A stretch of DNA of 64,000 nucleotides from Halobaculum halobium (GTDB lineage Archaea; Halobacteriota; Halobacteria; Halobacteriales; Haloferacaceae): positions 806,001 to 870,000 of the forward strand of contig NZ_CP126158.1 of the NCBI RefSeq assembly GCF_030127145.1. The letters run 5' to 3'. The notes under the pieces were generated by a model. The model was not told the DNA's origin and searched no databases. It was given only the letters and a program-made list of their open reading frames with translations. Numbering within the stretch: position 1 is the first letter of the stretch; every line of letters starts with the position of its first letter. Both the position numbers and the translations under genes were made by a program. Positions 9,335 through 18,406 of the stretch are shown piece after piece.

Positions 9335-9745
9335 TCACTCGACCGCCGCGTCAGCGGCGGCGGCGACGAGGACGGTGAAGAACGTCGCGACGAGCACCGC
9401 CTTTGTCGTCTCGATCGTCGAGTGTGTCCCTTCCACGGGGAGTCCGTACAGCGCAACGAACAGCAGCGAGGTGGCGATGGCGATCGCGATCGTCGAGAGG
9501 AATCGCAGCGGAAGCCCCGCAACGGACCGTTCTGCGGCGGGGTCTCGGCGCTCGACGGCAGTGTAGAGGGCAACGTAGGTGAGCGCCAGCGCGAGCGCGA
9601 CCGCCCCAACGGCCTGCATGAGACTCATCCCGGCGGCGATCACCCAGACGTCTCCGGGGATCAACAGCCCGCCGGCGATGAGCGACGCACCGACGGCCTG
9701 CTGTGAGATGTCCGCCAGGTCGAACCGTACGGGTCGCTTACCCAC
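9335..9745 (-). CDS. Small integral membrane protein (DUF2391-like)
   Basis: A membrane protein of 136 residues with four hydrophobic segments (about 16-34, 38-62, 80-101 and 108-133). The first 15 residues are charged, and the second segment contains MQAVGAVALALALTY. It resembles DUF2391 proteins (name from memory), whose function is not known. It stands alone, convergent with the recombinase gene. The downstream gap contains the AT-rich dyads described separately. Confidence 0.7.
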   Translation of the reverse strand: MGKRPVRFDLADISQQAVGASLIAGGLLIPGDVWVIAAGMSLMQAVGAVALALALTYVALYTAVERRDPAAERSVAGLPLRFLSTIAIAIATSLLFVALYGLPVEGTHSTIETTKAVLVATFFTVLVAAAADAAVE

Positions 9746-9822
9746 ACACGGATCTCAGTGGGCGTCCGCAAGTAGTCACCGGCGCGCCCCGGTGCCGGCG
9801 CCGGTGCTGGTGGCGCCGATGG

Positions 9823-10533
9823 TCACGGAACGGGTCGCTCCTCGATCAGCGACGGGTCGTCGTTCGCGGGCGAGTTCACCCGCGACGACACCGGGTAGTA
9901 GCGCATGTCGTCGCCCGGGTACGGCCTCAGTAGATCGGTCTTCTCGAACTCGCCGGCGAGCCAGTCGTCCTCGCGCTCGCGGGGCAGAACCACGGCCATC
10001 CGGTGGTGGAGGTCGGCGATCCGGTCGTTCGGCTCGGTCGTGAGCACGGCGAACGCCTCGACGCGGTCGGCCGCCGAGCCGTCGCCGTCGTCGCTGCCGC
10101 CGCCCCACTCGCCCAGCCCGGCCTGTCTCCCCGGCGTCGGTGGCTCCCACGTCGCGTGGATCCCGGCCATCGCGAACGCGCGCTCGTCGTCGAACGCGAC
10201 GCGGAAGGGCCGCTTGTCGCCGCCGCGGTCGCTCCATTCGTAGAAGCCGTCCGCAGGGACGAGACACCGGCGCGACTCGAACGACTCCGCGAACGCGCGC
10301 GTCTCGTCGACCGTCTCCGCCCGGGCGTTGATCAGATCGCGCGACTCGTCTGCCCACGGCGGCGTGTAGCCCCACCTCATCCGCCGGACGGACTCAGGGG
10401 AGTCGGCGGCGATCACCGGGAGATCCTGCCCCGGAGCGCAGTTGTACCGCGCTTCCCAGTCGTCGGGGACGGCGGCGTCGAATCGCTCCGCGAGTTCGTC
10501 GGCAGTGAGGGTGAGCGAGTAGCGTCCGCACAT
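9823..10533 (-). CDS. SRAP/YedK-type DNA-protein crosslink protein
   Basis: SOS response-associated peptidase family (HMCES/YedK), which covalently caps abasic sites in single-stranded DNA through its second-residue cysteine. The gene is started at ATG 10533 so that the protein begins MCGRYS with Cys2 exposed after Met removal; a longer in-frame start at 10620 would bury this residue. Other family marks are the NARAET segment, PADGFYEW, and the histidine in LHHRMAVVLP. It has 236 residues, slightly longer than bacterial members because of an acidic GSDDGDGSA insert near residue 150. A TTATTC box on the minus strand about 25-30 bases upstream suggests a leaderless message. Confidence 0.93.
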   Translation of the reverse strand: MCGRYSLTLTADELAERFDAAVPDDWEARYNCAPGQDLPVIAADSPESVRRMRWGYTPPWADESRDLINARAETVDETRAFAESFESRRCLVPADGFYEWSDRGGDKRPFRVAFDDERAFAMAGIHATWEPPTPGRQAGLGEWGGGSDDGDGSAADRVEAFAVLTTEPNDRIADLHHRMAVVLPREREDDWLAGEFEKTDLLRPYPGDDMRYYPVSSRVNSPANDDPSLIEERPVP

Positions 10534-10709
10534 ACCGCACCGAAAGGCGTCCCGTCGAATAACCGTACCCCTGTCGGAGTCCGGGCGGTCTCCGCGAAAG
10601 CGGTCCATCGCGGAGTGCAACAGAACCCTTTAGCCTCGGTGCGGCTCCAGATCAATCGACACGGCGCCGCGGAACCGACGATCGAGTCGGCCGCGGCGAC
10701 CACGACACC

Positions 10710-11489
10710 ATGCGCATCAGAAACAGTTTCATCCCGGTCGAAGGGGTCGGCGCGACGACAGAGCGTCGAATGTGGGAGAACGATATCCGCGAGTGGGGGG
10801 AGTTCCGGCAGGAGCGCGCACCGGGGGTCGGCGCGACTACCGCCTCCCGCATCGAGTCGTTCGTCGACGAGGCGAGCGAGCGCCTCGACGACCGCGACGC
10901 GTCCTACTTCGATCGGGCGTTCCCGTCCGGTGAGCGCTGGCGCCTCTACGAGGACTTCCGCGACGGCGCCTGCTTCTTCGACATCGAGACGACCGGCCTC
11001 TCTCACGATCGCGACCGCGTCACGACGGTCTCGTTCCACCGGGACGGCGAGACGACCACGCTCGTGCAGGGGCGCGACCTCTCGGCGGCGTCGCTGCGCG
11101 AGCAGTTTCGCGCCGCGGACCTATTGGTGACGTTCAACGGGACGAGCTTCGACGTGCCGTTCCTCGAAACCTCGTTCGGCCTGGAGATCGATACGCCCCA
11201 CCTCGATCTCATGTATCCGTGTCGGACGCTCGGACTGACCGGCGGCCTGAAACCGATCGAAACGGATCTGGGGATCGCCCGCGACGGCCCGGATATCACC
11301 GGTCGCGACGCGGTTCGGCTGTGGCGCGAGTACGAGCGCGGGGACGACCGATCGCTGGAGCGGCTGATCTCGTACAACCGCGACGACACGGTGAACCTGC
11401 GGACGCTCGCCGACGAGGTCGCCGGCCGGCTCCACCGGGAGGCGGTCCCCGACGACGACCCGATCGGAACGACGCTGGGCGGACAGTAA
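10710..11489 (+). CDS. DEDD-type exonuclease domain protein (YprB/RNase H-like fold)
   Basis: Predicted 3'-5' exonuclease of the ribonuclease H-like superfamily, 259 residues. The DEDDy residues are seen in order: FFDIETTGLS (near 90), FNGTSFDVPFL (near 145), and YNRDDTVNL (near 230), matching the YprB domain. The N-terminal 70 residues contain GVGATTERRMW and GVGATTASRIESF, a repeated GVGATT that may belong to a helix-hairpin-helix-like DNA contact. It is divergent from the SRAP gene with 176 bases between. DNA or RNA as substrate cannot be decided. Confidence 0.85.
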   Translation: MRIRNSFIPVEGVGATTERRMWENDIREWGEFRQERAPGVGATTASRIESFVDEASERLDDRDASYFDRAFPSGERWRLYEDFRDGACFFDIETTGLSHDRDRVTTVSFHRDGETTTLVQGRDLSAASLREQFRAADLLVTFNGTSFDVPFLETSFGLEIDTPHLDLMYPCRTLGLTGGLKPIETDLGIARDGPDITGRDAVRLWREYERGDDRSLERLISYNRDDTVNLRTLADEVAGRLHREAVPDDDPIGTTLGGQ

Positions 11490-11534
11490 CCACTGGCCGC
11501 CTGGCGGACTCGAACCGGTGTGCGCGGGACTGGA

Positions 11535-11729
11535 TCAGACGATGTCGCCGATCCGGCGCGGCTCGCCCGACAGCGACGGCTGCTCCTCGACGATCTGCAG
11601 CACCTCGTGGTCGGTCACGTCCATGTACGACTTGCGGGTCGCGTCCTCGATCAGCTCTTTTTCCAGCCGGAACTCCGTCCCCTGATGGACGACGTCGGCG
11701 CCGGTCTTGTCGAACGAAAGCGTTGTCAT
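11535..11729 (-). CDS. Small conserved haloarchaeal protein (DUF5800-like)
   Basis: A soluble protein of 64 residues beginning MTTLSFDKTGADVVHQGTEF and ending EPRRIGDIV. I recognise it as a haloarchaeal family, probably DUF5800 (name from memory), with no known function. ATG 11729 is chosen: a TTAATTAC box (11748-11755 region) lies about 20-28 bases upstream on the minus strand, fitting a leaderless transcript, while the open frame further upstream runs antisense through the antiporter gene. Confidence 0.8.
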   Translation of the reverse strand: MTTLSFDKTGADVVHQGTEFRLEKELIEDATRKSYMDVTDHEVLQIVEEQPSLSGEPRRIGDIV

Positions 11730-11821
11730 ACGTGGAGATAGTCGACCGGGGTAATTAAGCGGACGGCTCGGGCGGTCGTGCGACAGTTCGCCCGAGATCA
11801 CGGACGGTGGCCGACGTGTGG

Positions 11822-12832
11822 TCACCCGACGATACGGAACAGGCTGAGCACCCATCGGAGGCCCTCCGAACACACGAGGAGAACGCCCTCGACCCGGGTG
11901 AGCCGCCGGCCGGACCACAGGCCAACGACGACCGCCGTCGTCAGCACGACCAGCCACCCGACGCTCCACAGCGCCTCCGGGGCGACGGTCAGCGGCGTCA
12001 ACAGGGCCGCCAGTCCGAGCACGCCGAGCACGTTGAACACGCTGGAGCCGACGACGTTGCCGACGGAGACGCCGAGGCTCCCCTGTCGTACGGCCACGAC
12101 CGACACCGCGAGCTCCGGGGTCGAGGTGCCGGCGGCGACGACCGTCCCCCCGATCACCCACTCGGAGACGCCTGCCGCCCGCGAGAGGCGAACCGCCGAT
12201 CCGACGAGGATCTCGCCGCCGCCGACGACGACGGCGACGCCGGCGACTACCAGAGGCAGGTCGAACGCCGGCCTCGTCGCCAGCCGTCGGGCGGGCGTGG
12301 AGAGGTCGACGCTGTCGTCGGACTGGCGTGGTTCGGCGCCGGTCCCGTCGGTCGCAGTCGGCGCGGCCCCGGCGGTGCCGGTTCGCAGCGAGAAGGCGGT
12401 GTACCCGACCAACGACGCGAGGAGCACGCTCCCCTCGGGCACCGACACCGCGAGATCCCACACCGCGACCGCGCCGGCCAGCGTCGCCCCCAGAAGCACG
12501 AGCCCGTCGCGTCGGACGAGGCGAGCCTCGACGGCAAACGGGCCGATCACCGCGATGAGCCCGAGGACGACAGCGAGGTTGAATACGTTCGACCCGACCA
12601 CGTTGCCGACGGCCAGGTCGGCGGCACCGTCGATCGCGGCGCCGACAGTGACCGCGATCTCCGGGCTGGAGGTACCGACCGCGACGACCGTCAGCCCGAT
12701 CACCAACTCAGAGAGCCCGACGCGGCGCGCGAGCCGGACGGACGACCCGACGAGCAGCCGCGCGCCGACCCACAGTGCCGCGACGCCGACCGCGAGGAGG
12801 AGCACGTCGGCCACGGGGACGGGAACGACCAT
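11822..12832 (-). CDS. Calcium/sodium antiporter, YrbG/CaCA family
   Basis: Membrane cation exchanger of 336 residues. The two inverted alpha-repeats that form the ion site are visible: GTSSPEIAVTVGAA (about 52-65) and AAGTSTPELAVSVVA (about 230-245). About ten hydrophobic segments surround them, with a hydrophilic central loop near residues 150-175 (TATDGTGAEPRQSDDSVD). It likely exports Ca2+ in exchange for Na+ or H+. It is a single gene, divergent from the YchF GTPase. Confidence 0.93.
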   Translation of the reverse strand: MVVPVPVADVLLLAVGVAALWVGARLLVGSSVRLARRVGLSELVIGLTVVAVGTSSPEIAVTVGAAIDGAADLAVGNVVGSNVFNLAVVLGLIAVIGPFAVEARLVRRDGLVLLGATLAGAVAVWDLAVSVPEGSVLLASLVGYTAFSLRTGTAGAAPTATDGTGAEPRQSDDSVDLSTPARRLATRPAFDLPLVVAGVAVVVGGGEILVGSAVRLSRAAGVSEWVIGGTVVAAGTSTPELAVSVVAVRQGSLGVSVGNVVGSSVFNVLGVLGLAALLTPLTVAPEALWSVGWLVVLTTAVVVGLWSGRRLTRVEGVLLVCSEGLRWVLSLFRIVG

Positions 12833-12945
12833 GTGATCGCAGGGTCGACGCCCGGGGCCGTAACTGTCCGGGGCGACCGACCGCGTGCTGGCCCCCGGTC
12901 GAACGGACCGAAAGCGCCTTTCGGCGGCGCAGTCGAGTGCTCCCC

Positions 12946-14127
12946 ATGATCTCTATCGCGCTCGCGGGCAAGCCCAACGCGGGCAAGTCCACCTTCTACA
13001 CGGCAGCGACGATGGCCGAGGTGGACGTGGGAAACTACCCGTTCACCACGATCGACCCGAACCGGGGCGTCACGCACGTCCGAACCGAGTGTCCCTGTCT
13101 CGCTCGCGAGGAACGCTGCGGTGACGAGGACTGTCACGACGGGAAACGGTACGTCCCGGTCGAACTGCTCGACGTGGCGGGGCTCGTGCCGGGAGCCCAC
13201 GAGGGGAAGGGGCTGGGCAACCAGTTCCTCGACGCGCTCACCGACGCCGACGTGATCCTCCAGGTCGTCGACGCCGCGGGCGCGACGAACGCCGAGGGGG
13301 AGCCGGTCGAGGTCGGCGAGTACGACCCCGTCGAGGAGGTCGACTTCATCGAGGCCGAGATGGACGCCTGGCTCGCGGGCATCCTCGACCGCAACTGGGA
13401 GTCCGTCGAGCGCAAGTCTCGCTCGCCCGACTTCGACCTAGAAGCGGCGCTGACGGACCTGCTGACGGGCTTCGGCGCGACCGAACACGACGTGACGATC
13501 GTCTTGCGCGGGCTGGAGTATCCCGACGACCCGATCCAGTGGACCGAGGCCGACCGCGAGGCGCTGGCGGCGGCGATCCGCGCACGCACGAAGCCGATCG
13601 TTCTCGTGGCGAACAAGGCCGACATCGCGCCGGCCGAGAACATCGAGCGCCTGCGCGAGACCGACAAGCCGGTGATCCCCGCGACCGCGGACGGCGAACT
13701 CGCGCTCCGGCGCGCGGCGGAGGCCGGCGTCGTCGACTACGACCCGGGCGACGACGACTTCGAGATCGTCGGCGACCTCAGCGACCAACAGGCGGACGGA
13801 CTCGAACAGATCCGCGGGGTGATGGACGAGTTCGACGGCACCGGCGTTCAGCAGGCGCTGAACGAGGCGGTGTACGGCCTGCTCGATCTGATCACCGCCT
13901 TCCCCGTCCAGAACGAGACGCACTGGACCGACGCGAAGGGGAACGTCCTCCCGGACGCGTTCCTGCTTCCCCACGGGAGCGGCCCGCGCGATCTCGCGTA
14001 CGCCGTCCACAGCGACATCGGCGACGGCTACCTCCACGCCGTCGACGCCCGCGCTGACCGCCGGATCGGCGAGGATACCGAGTTGGAGGAGGGCGACGTG
14101 ATCAAGATCGTTTCGACGGCGTCGTAG
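12946..14127 (+). CDS. ychF: YchF/OLA1-type ATP/GTP-binding protein
   Basis: Ribosome-associated nucleotide hydrolase of the Obg family, 393 residues. G1 motif AGKPNAGKST (residues 6-15), switch segment NYPFTTIDPNRG, G3 LLDVAGLVPGAHEGKGLG, NKAD (about 223-226), and the C-terminal TGS domain ending DVIKIVSTAS. Like other archaeal members it carries a cysteine-bearing insertion (ECPCLAREERCGDEDCHDGK), a possible metal-binding loop. ATG 12946 gives the canonical start; the open frame continues upstream antisense to the antiporter but without family similarity. Confidence 0.95.
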   Translation: MISIALAGKPNAGKSTFYTAATMAEVDVGNYPFTTIDPNRGVTHVRTECPCLAREERCGDEDCHDGKRYVPVELLDVAGLVPGAHEGKGLGNQFLDALTDADVILQVVDAAGATNAEGEPVEVGEYDPVEEVDFIEAEMDAWLAGILDRNWESVERKSRSPDFDLEAALTDLLTGFGATEHDVTIVLRGLEYPDDPIQWTEADREALAAAIRARTKPIVLVANKADIAPAENIERLRETDKPVIPATADGELALRRAAEAGVVDYDPGDDDFEIVGDLSDQQADGLEQIRGVMDEFDGTGVQQALNEAVYGLLDLITAFPVQNETHWTDAKGNVLPDAFLLPHGSGPRDLAYAVHSDIGDGYLHAVDARADRRIGEDTELEEGDVIKIVSTAS

Positions 14128-14139
14128 TCAGGCGGGCAG

Positions 14140-15318
14140 CTACTCCGCGGCGTTCAGGGCCTCGGCGAGCCGGTCGACCTCGGCTTCGGTGTTGAACGCG
14201 TGGACGGACGCGCGGACCGCCTCCGGGTGGGGGAGGTCGCGGATCACGAGCCCCTCCCCGTGGAGTCGCTCGACGGTCGCTTCCGGGTCGCTCGCGTCGA
14301 AGACGACGAGCCCCGAGTCCGGGTCGGCCGGCGACAGCAGTCGCTCGTCGTCGAGTCGGTCTGTCAGCCGACCGGCCAGCCGGTGGATGCGGTTCTCGAC
14401 CGCGTCGAGTCCGACCGACTCCATCGTCTCGACGGCCTCGCGGAGACCGACGTGCGGCGCGAGCGACGCGGTTCCGCGTTCGAAGCGCGCGCCGCCCGGC
14501 TTCAGATCGTACTCGTCGGCGGCGGGCGACTCGACGCTCCGGTAGCTGATCTGCGCGGGATGGAGGTCGGCCTCGGCCGAGGGGTCGACGTACAGCAGTC
14601 CGGCGCCCCACGGGCCGAGACACCACTTGTGGCCCGAGCAGGCGACAGCGTCGGCGCCCCACTCCGGAACCGATAGCGGGCGCTGCCCGGGCGACTGCAC
14701 CGCATCGACGACCGTGAACGCGCCCGCGTCGGCGGCGATCTCGCACAGCTCACGGACGGGGAGCCGAGTGCCGTAGTTCCACGAGAGCGACGAGAAGCAG
14801 GCCAGATCCGCGCCGGCGACGGCGTCGGCGAACTCGTCGGTGTCGATGCGTCCGTCGTCGGTCTCGACGACGCGCACCTCGACGCCGTGGCGGCGCGCGA
14901 GGCGGTCGAACGGCAGCGTGCCGGCCGGGTGTTCGATGTCGGTGCGGACGACCGTGTCGCCGGGCTCCCAGTCGAGGGCGGCCGCGACGGCGCTGATGCC
15001 GTCAGCGGTGCTCTCTGCGAGCCCGACCGCGTCGGCGGGCGCGTCGAGGAACGCGGCGAGTCGCTCGCGGAGGCGCTCGTACTCCGCGAAGGCGACCTCG
15101 TAGGGGTCCGACTCGGCGAGCACGTCGACTTTGTGGTACCGCTCCCAGGCGGCCGACGCGTCGAGCACCCGCCCCGGCGACGGGCCGGTCGCGCCCGTGT
15201 TGAAGTAGGCGACGCGGTCGCACGCGGGGATCGCCCCGCGAAGCGCCTCGGGGGAGTCGGGGCGGGCGCCGTGGTCCGCCGCCAGATCGGGGTCGAACTC
15301 GGTCCCGGCCATCGTCAT
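14140..15318 (-). CDS. PLP-dependent class V aminotransferase (cysteine desulfurase-like)
   Basis: Pyridoxal-phosphate enzyme of 392 residues. The Schiff-base lysine is in CSGHKWCLGPWG (about 230), and the N-terminal part has FNTGATGPSPGRV, as in isopenicillin-epimerase/kynureninase-like class V enzymes. ATG 15318 is chosen because it overlaps the TGA of the upstream aminotransferase (ATGA), showing translational coupling; the next ATG, 6 bases later, is also possible. It lacks the mobile catalytic-Cys loop of true NifS/IscS enzymes in any obvious form, so sulfur delivery is not assured. Substrate unknown. Confidence 0.88.
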   Translation of the reverse strand: MTMAGTEFDPDLAADHGARPDSPEALRGAIPACDRVAYFNTGATGPSPGRVLDASAAWERYHKVDVLAESDPYEVAFAEYERLRERLAAFLDAPADAVGLAESTADGISAVAAALDWEPGDTVVRTDIEHPAGTLPFDRLARRHGVEVRVVETDDGRIDTDEFADAVAGADLACFSSLSWNYGTRLPVRELCEIAADAGAFTVVDAVQSPGQRPLSVPEWGADAVACSGHKWCLGPWGAGLLYVDPSAEADLHPAQISYRSVESPAADEYDLKPGGARFERGTASLAPHVGLREAVETMESVGLDAVENRIHRLAGRLTDRLDDERLLSPADPDSGLVVFDASDPEATVERLHGEGLVIRDLPHPEAVRASVHAFNTEAEVDRLAEALNAAE

Positions 15319-16433
15319 CGCACCGCCTCCGCGGTCTCGGCCATGATCGAAAGTGCGGCCTCGAGGTCGTCCTCGCCCGTGGCGTACGAGATACGCGCGT
15401 GTCCGGCGCCGTGCTCGCCGAACGCCTCGCCGGGGACGACGACGACGCCGCGCTCGATGCACTCGTCGACGAACCCCTCGGGCACGCGCGGCATCGCGTA
15501 GAACGCGCCCTGCGGAGTCGGACAGTCGAGCCCGGCGTCTGCGAGGCCCTCGACGACGAGGTCGCGCCGGCGCTCGTACGCCGCGTGCATCTCGTCGACG
15601 ACGCCCTGCGGTCCCGAGAGGGCGGCCTCGGCGGCGTACTGCGCCGGGGCGGACGCACACGCTTGGACGTACTGGTGGACGCGCAGCATGCGCTCGATGC
15701 GGTCGCTCGCGCCGGTGACCCACCCGAGGCGCCACCCCGTCATCGAGTACGCCTTCGAGGCCGCGTTGACGACGACGACGTTGTCGCGCTCGAACTCGAT
15801 CGGCGAGCGGTGCTCGCCGTCGAAGACGAAGTGCTCGTACACCTCGTCGGAGACGCACAACACGTCGTGTTCGCGGGCGATGCGGGCGAACTCCTTCACG
15901 TCAGCTTCCGAGGAGACCGTCCCCGTGGGGTTGCCGGGCGAGTTGACGACGAACGCGGCGGTGTCGTCGGTGATCCGGTCTTCGATCGCCGCCGGATCGA
16001 TCGTCAGGTCATCTCGCAGCGGGACGGGCACGGGCTCGCCGCCGGCGAGTTTCGCGAGCGCGTCGTAGGCGACGAAGCCCGGATCCGGAATGAGGACCTC
16101 CTGCCCGGCGTCGACGTGCGCCTCCATCGCGAGGTGCAGCGCCTCGCTGCCGCCCGCCGTCGCGATCACGTCCCCGGGGTCGACTTCGATCCCCTGGTCG
16201 CGCGCGTGTTTGTCGGCGATCGCCTCGCGTAGTTCTGCGGTGCCCTTGTTGCCCGTGTAGGCGTCCGTGTCGCCGGCCTCGATGGCGTCGATTGCGGCGC
16301 GCTTGGCGTGGTCAGGCGTCGGAAAGTCCGGCTGGCCGAGCCCGAGGTTGATGGCATCGGCGCCGGCCGCCTCGAACACCTCGCGGATGCCGCTGATGGA
16401 GATTCGCTCCACGCGGTCGGAGAAGGTCGTCAT
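15315..16433 (-). CDS. PLP-dependent aminotransferase, class I/II (aspartate aminotransferase type)
   Basis: Amino-acid transaminase of 372 residues. Family marks: GLGQPDFPTPDH near residue 32, YTGNKGTAELREAIA, NSPGNPTG, SDEVYEHF, and the PLP lysine in NAASKAYSMTGWRLGW (about 225-240). It begins at ATG 16433; its stop overlaps the start of the class V enzyme downstream. Co-translation suggests the two PLP enzymes act on linked amino-acid substrates. The amino donor cannot be deduced. Confidence 0.93.
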   Translation of the reverse strand: MTTFSDRVERISISGIREVFEAAGADAINLGLGQPDFPTPDHAKRAAIDAIEAGDTDAYTGNKGTAELREAIADKHARDQGIEVDPGDVIATAGGSEALHLAMEAHVDAGQEVLIPDPGFVAYDALAKLAGGEPVPVPLRDDLTIDPAAIEDRITDDTAAFVVNSPGNPTGTVSSEADVKEFARIAREHDVLCVSDEVYEHFVFDGEHRSPIEFERDNVVVVNAASKAYSMTGWRLGWVTGASDRIERMLRVHQYVQACASAPAQYAAEAALSGPQGVVDEMHAAYERRRDLVVEGLADAGLDCPTPQGAFYAMPRVPEGFVDECIERGVVVVPGEAFGEHGAGHARISYATGEDDLEAALSIMAETAEAVR

Positions 16434-16579
16434 AAAAGTACGCGCGGCTGCGGCGGTGTTAGTCGTTTCCCCGTTCGGCGAGCGGGTCGACCACATCCGT
16501 GGGCCGACCGGAGAGGGGGCGGCGACCCGTCGCCGATCGCCGGCGCGCGCGGCGGTATCAGACCGGCGGCGCCGCTCCG

Positions 16580-17380
16580 CTACTGGTACATCCGCAGCGG
16601 CTGCGCCTGCGTGACGTTCTCGTCCTGCTGGCGGAGCTGCGCGGCCAACTGCGCTTTCGCCTGCTGGATCCGCTCGGCCTGGTCGTCGAGCGTTTCGACG
16701 TCGACGTCGACGCCCGAGATCGGCTCGACAGCCTCCTCCAGCACGACCCGCGCCGCGGCGGGATCCGGGAACTGCGGGTCGGACTCGGCGACGAGGCCGA
16801 CCGCCGGCAGTTCGGTTTCGAGCGCGTGCGTCAACAGCGCGCCCGTCGGCCCCGACACGATGCCCGCTGAGTCGGGCTCTGCAACGCCGATCTCGTCCAG
16901 CAGATCGGCGCCGGCGCCGACGCCGATCCCGCACAGCGAGGGGTGTTCCGCCGCGTCGCCGTCGCCATCGCTATCGCCCTCGCCCTCGCCCTCGCCCTCG
17001 CCCCCGCCCCCGCCCCCGCCGTTTCGGCGCATTCCCGCGATGTACAGCGGCATGACCCCCTCCTCGCGGAACCACCCGTCGATGCAGTCGGCGAACTCCT
17101 CGGCGGCGCTCGGAGAGACCGGCACGTCAGACTGGAGCACGAGCAGGTCGTCCTCCGGGGCGGCGTACAGCCGCACGGGCGTGGTGACCGCGCGGTCGTC
17201 CGCCCCGTAGGCGGCCGCGGGCGGCAGGCCGTCGCAGTGGACGGTCGCGTACAGCTCCGCGTCGAGCGTCCCGACGAGGTGGTCCGCGACGATCTTCCCG
17301 ACCAGCCCCACGCCGGGGAACCCCTCCACGAGCACCGGCTCGTCGAACGCGCGCTCGGAGACCACGTCGATGTGTCCCAT
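16580..17380 (-). CDS. PAC2-family (proteasome assembly chaperone-like) protein
   Basis: A 266-residue protein of the PAC2 superfamily, with the diagnostic EGFPGVGLVGKIVADHL near residues 18-35 and GPTGALLTHALE near 180. A flexible insert near residues 120-145 is almost pure Gly/Glu/Asp (GGGGGGEGEGEGEGD), produced by a six-base tandem repeat. The C-terminal tail (about 225-266) is Gln-rich and likely coiled coil. The start ATG has a TTTATG box 24-29 bases upstream on the minus strand. Family members are thought to be chaperone-like and linked to the proteasome; the exact role in archaea is unsettled. Confidence 0.88.
   Translation of the reverse strand: MGHIDVVSERAFDEPVLVEGFPGVGLVGKIVADHLVGTLDAELYATVHCDGLPPAAAYGADDRAVTTPVRLYAAPEDDLLVLQSDVPVSPSAAEEFADCIDGWFREEGVMPLYIAGMRRNGGGGGGGEGEGEGEGDSDGDGDAAEHPSLCGIGVGAGADLLDEIGVAEPDSAGIVSGPTGALLTHALETELPAVGLVAESDPQFPDPAAARVVLEEAVEPISGVDVDVETLDDQAERIQQAKAQLAAQLRQQDENVTQAQPLRMYQ
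16961..17021. repeat. Hexanucleotide tandem repeat inside the PAC2-family gene
   Basis: About ten consecutive six-base units of the type (N)TCGCC, then CCCGCC. The unit length is a multiple of three, so changes in copy number would lengthen or shorten the Gly-Glu/Gly-Asp linker without breaking the frame. Confidence 0.85.
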
Positions 17381-17464
17381 GCGGGTATTCGACCGCTCTC
17401 GGGCATAAACCTAGGTCGCGGCGGCGTCCGAAAGGGACAACCGCCGCGGCGCGAATCCCCGGAC

Positions 17465-18406
17465 ATGAACGATGACGGCGGCGTGCTCGACCGATACGCC
17501 TCGCTGGCCGACGACGAGGCGGCGTTCCGGGCGGCCTGCGACCGACCGCTCCCGTCGGTCGTGCGCGTCAACACGCTCGCGGCCGACGCCGACCGCGTCG
17601 CCCGCGCATTCGACGAGGAGGGGACCGGCTACGAGCGCGTCGACTGGCACGACGGCCTGTTCCGGATGGCCGACCGCTCGCCGGGGACGACGTGGCCCTA
17701 CGCTCACGGCTGGGTCCACGGGCAAGAGGAGGTGTCGTGTCTCCCGGCGCTCGCGCTCGACCCGGAGCCCGGGACGCGCGTGTGGGACACCTGCGCGGCG
17801 CCGGGGAGCAAGACCACGCAACTCGCGGCGCTGATGGGGGACACCGGGACCCTCGTCGGCAACGACACTAGTCTGGGCCGGCTGTCGGCGCTGCGGCACA
17901 ACGCCGAGCGGCTCGGCGTGACGAACCTCGTCGTCGACCAGCAGGACGCCCGCAACTACTCGCTGAACGGCCTCGGCTTCGACGAGTTCGACGCGACGCT
18001 GGTCGATGCACCCTGTTCCTGCGAGGGGACGATCCGGAAGAACCCCGACGCGTTCGACACCTGGACGCTGGATCACGTCCACGAAGTCGCCGGCATCCAG
18101 AAGGGGATCCTCCGCCGGGCGGTGCAGGCGACCCGCCCCGGCGGCACCGTCGTCTACTCCACGTGTACCTTCGCGCCCGAGGAGAACGAGGCCGTGCTGG
18201 ATCACGTGCTCGGCGAGGAGGACTGTGCGATCGTCGAGTGGGACTGCCCGCTGGAGTCGGTCCCCGGAGTCAGCGAGTGGAACGACGAGGAGTACGACCC
18301 GAGCGTCGCGAAGGCGACGCGGGTCTACCCGCACCACAACGACACGGGCGGGTTCTTCCTGGCGAAGCTCCGAGTGGGCGGGGCGGACGAGGGGGTGGCC
18401 ACATGA
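17465..18406 (+). CDS. RNA 5-methylcytosine methyltransferase, RsmB/NOP family
   Basis: S-adenosylmethionine-dependent RNA m5C methyltransferase of 313 residues, acting on tRNA or rRNA. SAM motif I is WDTCAAPGSKTTQ (about 103-115); the two catalytic cysteines are in DAPCSCEGT (motif IV) and STCTFAPEEN (motif VI). ATG 17465 is 84 bases from the divergent PAC2 start. There is no fused RNA-binding tail: instead the next gene overlaps by four bases (ATGA) and resembles the PUA-like tail of related enzymes. Confidence 0.93.
   Translation: MNDDGGVLDRYASLADDEAAFRAACDRPLPSVVRVNTLAADADRVARAFDEEGTGYERVDWHDGLFRMADRSPGTTWPYAHGWVHGQEEVSCLPALALDPEPGTRVWDTCAAPGSKTTQLAALMGDTGTLVGNDTSLGRLSALRHNAERLGVTNLVVDQQDARNYSLNGLGFDEFDATLVDAPCSCEGTIRKNPDAFDTWTLDHVHEVAGIQKGILRRAVQATRPGGTVVYSTCTFAPEENEAVLDHVLGEEDCAIVEWDCPLESVPGVSEWNDEEYDPSVAKATRVYPHHNDTGGFFLAKLRVGGADEGVAT

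Noticed and set aside
10534-10620. Longer start for the SRAP protein
   Set aside because: The enzyme needs Cys2 at the mature N-terminus (MCGR). The 29 extra residues would abolish this.
11508-11530. T-loop-like sequence (GACTCGAACC, reverse of GGTTCGAGTC) suggesting a tRNA
   Set aside because: The flanking bases pair for only about three positions, there is no acceptor stem, D arm or anticodon arm at the right spacing, and only 45 bases separate the two genes.
16961-17021. Regularly spaced short repeats considered as a CRISPR
   Set aside because: Units are six bases with no spacers and lie in frame within a protein gene: a microsatellite.
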